Part shown: one piece after another, positions 22,741-33,187 of the stretch
Layout of the letters: each line of letters opens with the position of its first letter
Position numbering within the stretch: the first letter of the stretch is position 1
Assembly: GCA_002104985.1 (NCBI GenBank)
Contig: MCGO01000007.1
Location: 558,001-622,000 of the forward strand
Direction: 5' to 3'
Origin: Rhizoclosmatium globosum
Lineage: Eukaryota > Chytridiomycota > Chytridiomycetes > Chytridiales > Chytriomycetaceae
Length of the DNA stretch: 64,000 nucleotides
Translations under genes and position numbers: made by a program
The notes under the pieces: model-generated
Database searches by the model: none
Told to the model about the DNA's origin: nothing
What the model saw: the letters and a program-made list of their open reading frames with translations, nothing else

Positions 22741-25700
22741 GTGTCTCCTCTTGATTGTTTTCTGTGGTTCTTTCTTCTTTGTTTAATTCTTTCTTTAATT
22801 CTTTCTCTGCCTTTGTCCATGGGTTTCTTGCTTTTCTCTCTAGAATCTCTTGTAAAACAGTACTTTGTTAATGTGACTCTGGAACCAAAGCAAAGTAGTT
22901 TGCCACCAAAGCTAAAGCAGCATCAGTTGGTGTAGCCGCTGTTGATTCTGGCTTCAGCCTCCTCATTGTTATGCATATGCATAAGAACGTTTCGCTATCA
23001 AACACAAAATTTTCACAAAGAGCTCCCTTGACCACCCAACAAAATGCTGTTTTTGCTGCACTGTCATTGGGATCTTAATCATTTCCAAGTGCACATACTC
23101 ATCACACTTACCAACATTGTTGGTTACAAAGGCTGCTTTGATGTGAGTTTTGGCATTTTATCTTCTTTGTGAGGTGAAGAGTTGGAGTTATGTTTAGGGC
23201 AGACGGCTGAGTTTATGTTGGATTGCAGGTCACATAAGTCCTTCATTAATTATTGCTTCAATACAGTTCACAACTAACCTAGGTGGATGGCCTTTATATA
23301 GAAGACTTGCCTTCTTGGGATCAACGTATAGGTCTAGAGGGTTTGAAAAGAAAGGCTTGAGAGACATTTTTTCAAAATGTGGTAATAAAACTTTTTAAAT
23401 GTGTTTCTAGTCACATGGTAACCTGTACGCCCTGCCCAAGATTTGACAAAGATTTTCCACACAAGCATATTTCTTGACAAATCAGATTTATCCACAACTT
23501 CATAACAGTAACAAGGCGCATTACAATTGCTTCTTTTGTAGTGAAATAGTGTGGGAGTCTGAAGTCTGGAGTTAAAAGAATTGGTCAATCAAACAGAGTA
23601 TAAACTAGTCAAGCTATAGCAAAAGAACAGCACTTTAATTGAATCAAACACAGATTTACAGAGTGCTACACTTTTGAGATTTAGAAAAAATTGATGTGCA
23701 ATGTGTGATACAGACACCCTCTGTGGCAAAACACTTGAAGTTGCAGGAGAGGCTAAGTTCTTCTGCCAGAAACTGACAAAAGAATGGATGCCAACAATCA
23801 CGTAACCAAAGACATGTCCGTTGTAATCCAGGATTGTTCCTTCAACTCCTGAAATGATGTGGATACAAGACGCCAACATTCAATCAAAAAGTACAGTATG
23901 AACATATTTTAAGGCAGTCAGTGGTTGTGCACTGTGGAAACCTTATATTCATCATCCACAAGATTGAGCCCACTAGTTTCCGTTTTTTATTTGCTATTCA
24001 AAGCAACAGACTCATAAGAACTTCTTACGGTTTTGTGCTAAAAACTCCAATGGAATGGGATTTGCAAGAACTGCCATAATTTGGTGTGGATTGAGCTTGA
24101 ACAGAGACAGTGTTTGTCTAGACAGAGACACTATGTCAGGCTATCACTACATGTTACCCCAAAGTGAATCCCAATGTGGGAGCAGACATTTTTGAGAATG
24201 AGGATACATAGTTTGGATTGATAAGGTTTATTTCTACTAAACAAAAAAGCACTGTACATTTTCACTTAGTGTCTAAGACACTTCTTCTTTCTTGAAGCGA
24301 AAAAAAGCCATATGCAGCATAGTGTTGAATGGTGTACATTTGCATCACATGTTTTCAGAGGAAGTGACAGAAGGCTTGACAAAGTGCTTTATTTGCAAAG
24401 GTGTGTTTGCGCCTTAAGATTTGTTTCAAGTCATGATCCAAGATAGTGAAGATGATAACTACTTGCACAAAATGTCGTAAATAGCTTAAGCTGAAAAATG
24501 TTAATATTGACGCTGTTGTGGAGGATTTGCATTAGTTGTCAGTGGCTCCCATAATTGAGCAACACCTGTAAATCACAGTGTCTTTGTTGTTTCAATAGCA
24601 ATGTACAAAGAGCATTTGTACTTCCCATACAGGGTACTACATATTTTTGGAAGTGTACAGATATACTAGGTGAGTTGGAGAAAGAGAAAAAAATACGTTA
24701 ATTTAATTGGCATCGTGACTCACTGAGTGAAATCGCAGATAGCGGCAGTTTGAAAACTTCCTGAAACCACACCATTTCCGGCGTCAACAATTCTTACAAC
24801 ATGAGAGTGACAAAGTAAAGCTTAAGGAGATAAATCAAGCTAAATAGTTTCAGAAACCATGTACAAAATGTTTTGAGGGATTTAGAATCAGGTTTGGTTT
24901 GGATAAAATGTTTCAAAGGTTTGTAACACAAGAGTTACGTTAGGAACAAGCCATTTGAAAAGTGCGCCTTTGATCAGCACAATAAGTTTGAAGTGTATAG
25001 TTTAATTGTACATGAGGGTATTGACTGTTACAGCTGATTCCTGCTTTGGCTTCGAGTTTGGAATACCAATTGGTGTGTATAGCACGATTCTTTTTGGAGG
25101 CATGCTTGCTGTTTTGCAGTATGTTATTTAATACTTTAATACTTTGTCTTTTGATTTTACTGTAATCAGGAGTTTGGGAAGGAACGTTTCCGATCAAGGG
25201 ACTGAGGAAAAATTTCTTGGTGATCTAACTCTGCAGATGATCTGGATGATTCAGTTTGAGACACCTCTGAAAAACAGGATGATACACATCCACTTCCAGT
25301 CATGTATTTGTACATGACTCACAGGTCAATCCTAAAATTGAATGTTTTTGATCACCATTCTTGAATTGGGCTTTACTAATAGAAAAAGGGCACAAAAATG
25401 GCTGTTATGATCCAAAAAATCTTTAATGAGGACAGTAGAATGCTCCAGATTCCCACTTACAAAAAGGACAAAACCTTCAATGTAGAAGCTGTGATGTCAA
25501 TTTTCCTAAAGATTTTGGAGGACACTCTGGATTATACAGTTAATGCACAGTACATAAAAACCTTCAGCAACTGATTACTGCTCTGACACTTATCTATTGT
25601 TAGATGAATGCTTATTTATGATTAATTATAATAGAGTCTATTAGTGGTGCATTGTAGGTAAAACCCCTGGGATACACAATTGTTTTAGTTTAATTAGCAG

Positions 25701-26365
25701 CATACAAAATTATGTTACCAATAACTCCAAGCATGTAGCCTCAAACAGCTGTTGCCAGAGCAACAGCAATTAGATCCAGCTAGTGTCAGTCTGAGAATCA
25801 CAATGAATAAATAACTTTGAGAGAGACTTGCTGACATACCCAGGTTAATGCTATCCTTTATTGACTTGGCACTCCTGCTGTGAGCTAGGATCCCCGAATT
25901 TTGAACATTTTGGTCTTGTTGCAGTTTGCTTCTTTCAAGGATTTTGTGTATGAATACTGCATTTAAGCATTTTGTGTTGCTTCTTACAATCACACAAAGA
26001 CAATTACACCTATTGCTCTCAATTTATTGGTTAAATGTTGTAAAAGAAAGTAGACTTAAAAGAAGAGAAAGCAAAACTGGAACGCGTCAAAGACTGCGTC
26101 AATTAAAAATAGTAAATGGGAGAATTTAACATCAACAGACATATTCATACTACAAAGGAAGTGGTTTGTATCAGCTTACTTCAGCCGTCAAGTTCTCACA
26201 TAGATCACTATGAACTTGGGCAACAATTGAAGCCAGTGTTTTTTGAGAGAGGACAACCACTTTCGAAGTGCTTCTGCTAAGGTTTACTTTGGGATAGTAA
26301 AATCTCAGAGTTGACTTGTACTCAGAATCAATATCCAGAAATTCTAGTGCTGGAATAACGTTGCC
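22741..26365. other. Gene-poor stretch with unassigned open frames
   Basis: No gene is supported. Minus-strand frames at 23334-23588 (Cys and aromatic-rich), 23589-23879, 24940-25197 and 25715-25993 and a plus-strand stretch near 25395-25540 look somewhat protein-like but match nothing I know and lack starts or splice support. They may be further relics of the kind seen on either side. Confidence 0.35.
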
Positions 26366-27300
26366 TCAAAGCTTAAGCTCAGATTGCAGATCTTTTTGCA
26401 ATATAACTAACTCTGATATTGCTGTAGACACCATAATGGGCAAAGAAGATTGCGTTGGTACAAACGGGTTGGCTTCAGAGAACCAGTCATGATTTGATAT
26501 ATTAATTAAAGTTGTACAGCAGTCTGGATTTGGATGCAACAGACCCTGAACAAATTTCAAGGTATTTGCTGATGATGATGGTAGAAGATTCCAGTCTGCC
26601 AAACTAGATTTCATCAAATTGAGCTGCTCTGACTCTGTCAATGCCAAGTGAAATGGAGACTTTGCTGTCAAAGCAAAAAACACAATAGCACCAATGCTGG
26701 CGATATTTGATCTTTGGTCATGGAGCTTTCCTGCAAGCACCTCATATGAGCTGTATAAAGGTGTTCTGTCCTTAGAAGAACAGTCACGTCCCTCCCAACT
26801 AGATCCAAAATCCAAAAGTGACCATTGGGAAGATGCATGATATTTTGGGGCTTAATATCATGATGGAAGATATTGTTTGCATTCAAGACCTAAGTAGTTT
26901 GTGAGTAAATGCTTGTAAAATGGAGGTCTGAGATACCTGAAGGATTTTAATCAGCTCTTCCATCCACTGCTTTGCAACAGACAATCTCACTGGACCATTG
27001 ACTAATGAAGTCATATAACGGCACTCCTGCCACCAGTTCCATGATAAGGTAGAGTTGGCCATCTCCCATTATCACATCCTCATATTGAGCCACGCCCTTG
27101 GCCCCTTTCAATATTTTGCAAATTTGCGCATTCACACTTGAAAGATTGCAGGACCATTGGGGCCCTCGATGATGGTATTTTGGCAGTAAAAGTCATCCCA
27201 GTGGATTTAGACTTCACCAAGTAAACAGCACCACCTCTTCCTTCACCCAACTTATTCTTTACAGCAGATTATTCGTGACCAATGTACAGGTCACAATTGC
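26366..27300 (-). pseudogene. Protein kinase pseudogene
   Basis: Minus strand, in order: a glycine loop LGEGRGGAVYLVKS, the lysine block TFTAKI, the hinge LYLIMELV, a catalytic loop HHDIKPQNI (HHD in place of HRD), LLDFGSSW (DFG) and a YSSYEVLAGK block in place of APE. These are the subdomains of a eukaryotic protein kinase. An intron of about 47 nt fits between LIKILQ and VLNANNIF. An in-frame TAA (27269-27271) precedes the loop and at least three frame changes follow (near 27140-27160, 26983 and 26815). The kinase group is not clear. Confidence 0.65.
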
Positions 27301-27344
27301 AAGGAAGGTAAACTTTTGACATTGATATGTTTGGATACTATGAG

Positions 27345-27745
27345 CAGTTATCCCTCATTTGTGTGACTTGATTCACAGGGGTCAACTTTTACCTTACCCC
27401 CTCAAAATTTCCATGTAAATTACAATAACTTCAGTTCATTTATCAACAATCTTTGACACTAATTGTAAGAGTTGATCTTGGCTGTTCCCATTCTGCAAAA
27501 ACCCAATTCAAATATAAGGTTGCCAATGGTATTGTGTGGCTCTCAAGTAAATTCCAAAGAGAGAGCAGTCAATCATGACCATGGCAACTCCACCACAACT
27601 CAATTCTTGTCCATGAATATTGATTGAATTGGGCTGATTCTGCGGGCCCTGGGTCCCACATATCCAAAAGACTGCAGAAGGCAATTTCCCAATGTGTAGC
27701 CACCCATAAGAACCATGCATTGCAATCCAAGGAGAATTCAAGTCA
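27345..27745 (-). pseudogene. Duplicate fragment of the DEAH helicase 3' end
   Basis: Parallels 33120-33500, the terminal exon and 3' flank of the helicase gene. The block ATTTATCAACAATCTTTGA occurs in both, as do nearby TGTAAGAGT, CCCAATTCAAATAT and CTCCACCACAACT. The copy has diverged and its frame is broken. It lies in the same orientation about 5.8 kb from its likely source. Confidence 0.7.
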
Positions 27746-27998
27746 AGTACCAGGCTTTGCGACTTAACAGTTGCATTAAGTGTCGCGCGCTGTTGGTGTC
27801 ACTGAAGGCATGTATGAAAAGCCCCTGCCAGGACTGTCTGCATGTGGACTTAATGACTTTCATTGCGACAGGCTCCATTGGCTGAGACTAGGAGCAGTGC
27901 AGTAACAGCAAGTTTTATTTCAAAAAAGTATATGTTGTGGTTTAACAACGCTTTTATCCACTTTTGGGTTGCCAAGTAAAAATATACCTCAGTGCATG

Positions 27999-30097
27999 TC
28001 AACCCAAATACAATGGTGGTTCATCCCCTTGTCTTGCACTGTTCCCACTTTCTTCAAACTCTTTACAACGTCTTTTCAACGCCCCAATTCCTTCCTCAAA
28101 TAAAGCACGTTCACCAAAACGCGTAATCCCCAGCACTGAACACAAATCACTTACACGTGTAACCAACAGAACACGGCCATTGATCTTTTCTTCAAACACA
28201 ATACGCGTTATGTCCAAAGCACTGACTCCAATTTCCACGAGCCACAGAGCTACTTGCGTGGAAGTCCAAGAAATTGGATCAGCAGGGAAAACAGAGGAAC
28301 CACCTTGCTCAAGAAGCTGTTTGATATTACTTTGAATTTCGTCGTAAGTGCTTGCTCGATTTTGAGGATTCTTTTCAGCAGTGATTGAGGCGGCGATGGT
28401 ATTGTTCATTGCTTGGAATAAAGATTCCCCCTTCTCCTGAAACTGATCTTGTGAACGCTGTCTTGGTTGCTCAGCCAAAGCAGATGGATGAAGTGTGTTT
28501 GTTCCAGCAGAGCTCAGAGTGACAGGCCGAGTAGTAGCAGGTGTTTGATTTTGTGATTTATAGCTCGTATGAACAGAGGATGGTAAAGGAGATGTAGAAA
28601 CTTTGAAGTGTGTTGTATCTCTAAGAGATAATTCATAAGGAATTGATGTAGGTACTTTATCAAACAACAAACCTCAAAACCTCAATCTCATTGTCAGTAA
28701 TGAGCGTTTCTGCAGAGCCTCGTACAACATTTTCCGTGACAGGTTTACTGTTTTGAAATTGAGGCTGTTCTCGCAGCGCTTGCTGTGGCGCTGTCATACG
28801 ACGTCTCCAAACCCATATAGAAAGCACAAACAACCCAACTCCGAGAACCAAAGCTCCAACAGATATGGCCACAACAGCTGCCTGAGATAAACTCTTAACG
28901 CCAGTTCCATCCACAATCCCAAATCCATCTGTAGCAGCGGAATCGCCAAAGACTCCTGAAATCTCATGCTGAAAAAACGAGGATGCAAGGGCAGAACCTC
29001 CGGTCAAGACATTTGCAGGTGGATATGAGGATACGGCAAAGATAAACTTTCCAGTGATGGACTTCCCCGACCGTCCAGAATCTGGGCTGAAGTTGTCCAC
29101 ATGCACAGCTGAGAAGGAGAGCTTGGCCCATTTGGGGACAGGTATATCTGTTACCAAGTCTATTTGCTGCCAGACTGGATTGTAGTTGATGTTGATTCCA
29201 TGGCTATACGTAGTAATAAAGGCAGTGGAAGTTTTGTTTTGATTCGGGTACCCTATAATGACATCTCCATCCATCATTGATTCGCCTAATCCAAATGCAG
29301 CCCATCCAGTTTTGAGGGAGTGAATGGTGAAGATTGTGTTGCCTGACCCGTCAGGTTTTAATATAGCACAAATGATTGGATTTCCCACGAGTGGATAGCA
29401 CATTGTAGTCGAATTCAGGACAGATTGCAAAGTTGTGTCTTGTGTGGATAGGAGTGATGGAGTAAGAGAAGTATCAACATATCCACCCAAACCAGACGAT
29501 ACATTGTATTCAAGAAGACGCGAGTACGCGTCCACGAAGTCCGTGATGAATGTGGTTTGGTCTGTGGCATACTGGTTCACATAATACATGTAGCTTGCGT
29601 CGTTGATTAAGCTCAAATCGACTGGAAGCATCATTCGTCCTCTTGTGTCAGCCCATTGCCACTTCTTTGAGTCATTATAGATCACAGACACGTTTGAGTA
29701 GTATGCAGGATTGCTGTGTGCAAGTGCGAGACGAACGAAGAATTCATTCGTGAGGGAGAGAGGGGTGGTGGTCCAAGGCCCAGCATATCCAGAAACTTGG
29801 ACATGGCAATTACCCAAATTATGGGCACCCATCAGCACCACTGCATCGCGGTCGTTTGTGAAACCAAGGCGATTAAACCACACGCGTAGGTCCTGGGCAT
29901 TCCACTGCGCATCCGTGTGCTCTGTTGCAGGCGAATACTTGACATCCGAGGCACTGACGACATCTGCGCGACCAGGTCTCCACGGCACCGCCAAATTCGC
30001 GGATTGAATTGCAGCGCCAACTGCCACGGCGCCAGCAAACGAAAGCGTGTCTGCGTTCGAAATGGATCCAACTAAAAGTAGAACATTGAACTTGCTG

Positions 30098-30145
<48 letters not shown>

Positions 30146-30364
30146 TCACCCACCTAATCCACTTTTAAGGCCTGTCACTAAATCAAAGTCCGCCGCGTTC
30201 TCCTCGCCAAGAAGTGACTGACCGTGCGGTGTTCCCGTCGCGTCTTTAAAGGCCAATCGAATCAGCTTCGGTCCAAGGCCGGCGCGTACGAGGCCTGCGA
30301 CATTCGAACGAAGCCGCGCCCAGTCTGAGTCGCTGAGTGTTGGCGCTGCGAATGGTGTCCACAT
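27999..30364 (-). CDS. CcP-like peroxidase domain fused to DOMON, one TM helix and SAM
   Basis: A 743-residue model from ATG 30362-30364 with introns 30072-30153 and 28621-28672; the exon sum is an exact multiple of three. Residues about 1-260 are a class I (cytochrome c peroxidase-like) fold: LIRLAFKDA holds the distal Arg36, but the distal Trp is Phe39 and the catalytic His is Lys40. The proximal site is intact: His154 (LMGAHNLG), Trp210 (WQWAD..GRMMLP) and Asp222. Residues about 295-435 look like a DOMON domain (TGWAAFGLG, DGDVIIGY). A hydrophobic helix (468-492) is followed by RRR, so the C-terminus should be cytosolic. A Gln/Ser-rich linker leads to a SAM domain (about 653-723). It probably binds heme yet lacks normal peroxide cleavage, suggesting a sensor or receptor. 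No signal peptide is visible from this start; an upstream exon is possible. Confidence 0.8.
30099..30144. repeat. (CA)n microsatellite inside an intron
   Basis: About 23 CA units within the first intron (30072-30153) of the peroxidase-DOMON-SAM gene, close to the splice donor. Confidence 0.95.
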
Positions 30365-30752
30365 TCTGCCAAGTTTTTGCCTGCTTGGACATTGGCCAAT
30401 AAAATAATGGAATGATGTTTGTGATGTTCTGACTGTCCCGCCCAAAAGCAAAGCACTCAATCTTTATACTTTTATGGCAAACACTGCTCATTCAGTCAAA
30501 TACTGTGGCTTTTGTTACGGGGATTCCGACGCCTCCTGACTGTGTCATTAGCATAAAAACGGTTTTGCTGCTACTATTTTGTAAATCAACAATTTATTAA
30601 CTAAATTTATGTGGGAAAATCTGCTGAAGTTGGCTTTGAAAGCTTTTTTACAAGTCTGGGGATACCTTATAGTTAAACAAAGGTTGAAAATATAAAATCG
30701 CACTTTATAATGTACATAGTAGCACCAGCAATTTCCTTCCTTAATATGTCGC
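30365..30752. other. Intergenic region with a TATA-like element
   Basis: Upstream of the peroxidase-SAM start a TATAAAG lies at about 30460-30467 on the minus strand. The rest separates it from the stop of the acyltransferase. No gene is seen. Confidence 0.35.
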
Positions 30753-32762
30753 TCAAAGCAAAATATCAGCTACTGTTGTTCCAGCAGGAGCAACACTCAA
30801 CTTTTCAAGAGTCTGACTAAAAGATTTGAAGAACACTTCTGCTTCATCAACTGCAACATTTCGGACGTCGTAACTCACAAATACACTCATGTTCCCTCCA
30901 AATGTGATCACTCCACAACTGAATAACCCTCGTGATCCCTCAAAACTACTATTCAATGCTCCTCCAAAATAATCCAACCTTGCTCTCTCGTCATCTGCAG
31001 GAGCGTCCGGTGGGGCACATGGATACTCCCACGCATTTAAATTAGCCACTTCCACGCTGTAGCTTTTTGACAGCTTGGCTAAATCAACTTTCTTTTCCAT
31101 TAAATTCCAGAGTTTTGGGTGACGGTAAGCATAGTTTGCCACCTTCATTCGCTGGATTGATGCACGAAGACTTGTCAGAATCCCCTTCTTCACTACACGA
31201 CAGCGGTCCCATATGCGAGAATCATTTGTCAGTTTCAAACTGCTGTTTGAAACGGAACCTTAAATTGATATTCAACAAAACTCTGATCAATTTGCCACGG
31301 AAAAAACTCACCTGCATATCCGCCAAATACTTTCAAGGAAGCATCGTTTTCCTTATTTTCTCCTTGAAGCAACCTGCTGTTTGGCAAAATGTGCCGAATA
31401 CTACTTGTCACGACCCAACCCTGGCTACTTGGAACAGATGTTTCGACTGCTTTTCCATCTCTTTGCGCACTGTGGATAAAAACAGCTCGACAGGCAGTCA
31501 ATGCAGCAACAACCAATACGGCCGAGACAGTAGTTTTCTCAGCTTTAGAGCGTTTTCGCAAGACTTCCATAAAATCTGAAGTGAAGTACATAAAGCGAGC
31601 GTTTGTGTATCCTCGAGATGCTTCAATACCAAGGGATATCGGAGCCGGAGACGTTGTTGGTGGTAGTGGTGTGACGGGATTTTCGAATTCTGGTTCGCTA
31701 GCCGCTGCTAATACTGGGACATTCTCTTGGGTGTGAAGAGCGTGTCCCAACTTCTTTGGTTTTTTCCCAAACGTTTTGATGGCTAAACCGGCAGCCGCTG
31801 CATTATGACTTTAGAAATTTGTAAATAGATCTGAAGGACTCACTTGGAAAAACCTCGAATAAGCTGGGATGGAACAGGTTATCCAGAACAGGAGGTGGCT
31901 CCTTGTTGACCAAAATTGAGTCCAATTTCAAATCACTGGACATAAAGTGGGAAGCATCTGCAGCCTCAAACCAAGTTCGAACAAATGCCAGCATTGAAAG
32001 ACCGTCTCCCAAACAGTGGTGGAATGTGAACATAATATCAAAATAAGCAGAATCAGCCAAAGGAGTCGGCGGGTTGAGACCAATATTTGTACTGGAAGTC
32101 CGATCAAAGAGGATTGGATAGTCTTTCTCTTTATGAGCAGGGAAAAGAGTTGTTTGCTGGTTAAATGAGTTTAATCGGTCATATCAGTGGTATTGATTCA
32201 TAGCTGTCAAATTAACTAAGCTTACTTTCTCATGCAGTTCTGATCCAGGTTTTGGCATCCAGTCTTTTGGCACGACAATGGCAGTGCGCCAAAGTGGACG
32301 GGTTGCATCGTTGATATCAAAGTTCTGATTGATTTCGTCTGTGTAGGTTTCCATCCAGTTGTCTCCATCGCGTTCAATAAAACTATAAGAATCAGATTCA
32401 GAACCATACGCTGGGACATGCATACACTACCGATAGTTAAGTGGCAGATCCTTGGCGTTCTCCGCAAAGGGCAGTGCAGTGAGGGTATCATGGTCGACTG
32501 AGGCTGACAGACGGTAGTGCTTCGCCTGCGCAACTTTGGTCAAGTCAACGATACGCTGTGGATCCAGGATATTGTTGCACTGGGGTGGCAAGCGTACGCG
32601 GAGCATGATACACATCAGGACTTGTTGCTTATGTGGTGGGGTCTTGTAGAAGAAGCGTTCGGTAATGCCCAAACCGTTCACTTCCACAACGTTCTTTGGT
32701 TGGCGGAACGTGAACAGCGTTGTGCGTTTGGGTGGCTCTCCATCTCTCCCTTCTGTTTGCAT
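30753..32762 (-). CDS. HHxxxDG acyltransferase (alcohol acetyltransferase/condensation-like)
   Basis: A CoA-dependent acyltransferase of the condensation/alcohol acetyltransferase superfamily. Five exons with introns 32383-32430, 32157-32225, 31798-31843 and 31259-31311 give an unbroken 597-residue frame from the ATG at 32760-32762. The N-terminal LGITERFFY resembles the start of fungal alcohol acetyltransferases. The catalytic motif is in FTFHHCLGDGLSM (HHxxxDG). A long Pro-rich insertion (about PPTTSPAP) separates the halves. The C-terminal half has a substrate-tunnel-like block ending GLFSCGVITFGGNMSVFVSYD. Apparent stops, including a TAG at 32427-32429, fall inside introns. The acceptor (alcohol, glycerolipid or peptide) cannot be told from the sequence. 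Confidence 0.75.
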
Positions 32763-32769
32763 TTTTCAA

Positions 32770-33095
32770 ATTGTTTTGGAGAGTCATGCACTCTATTACT
32801 TGATTCAACAATGTTTCTTGCCAGACCTTTGGTCGATCTTGGTGCAGCAAAGCCTGCAAGCTCAGGTTAACTTCTCTCCAGAAGCGAATGACTCTGATTT
32901 TTTGATGAACACTCCGGAAGAAAAGGTGAAACTGTTGGCTACTCAAGCGCTCCTGAATTTCTTCGAAGTTGGCTCAATGTTAACAACGTCATCGTCTTTC
33001 ATGCAGTGGTACACAGTCGCCTGAAGCATATCATCTGGTCGAACGGTTGGTGACATGCCTTCGGTTCGACCGGGATGCAGAACGTCCCACTTCAT
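32770..33095 (-). CDS. Possible short gene or upstream exons, unrecognised
   Basis: From an ATG at 33093-33095 the minus strand reads KWDVLHPGRTEGMSPTV. A small intron of about 35 nt near 32965-33000 would then allow a helical stretch with QFHLFFRSVHQKIRVIRF and QALLHQDRPKVWQETLL. A GTAATA donor at about 32810 could end it. It does not join the acyltransferase in frame. Not recognised; may be a separate small gene or chance. Confidence 0.25.
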
Positions 33096-33187
33096 AATAT
33101 ATGCGAACATGATTTAGGGTTATCCCTGATTTGTATGTCCAGATTGACAGGGTCTCACCCCATAAAGTAAATTACAATAACTTCTGT

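Noticed and set aside
28621..28672. Apparent frameshift between the TM part and the SAM part of the peroxidase fusion
   Set aside because: A 52-nt intron (GTTTGT...TTAG) joins the two in frame, so the fusion does not depend on an indel.
31067..31736. Plus-strand open frames inside the acyltransferase
   Set aside because: Antisense shadows of a well-supported multi-exon gene.
32427..32429. In-frame TAG in the acyltransferase, first read as a nonsense mutation
   Set aside because: It lies inside a 48-nt GT-AG intron (32383-32430) that keeps frame; the whole five-exon model then sums to an exact multiple of three.
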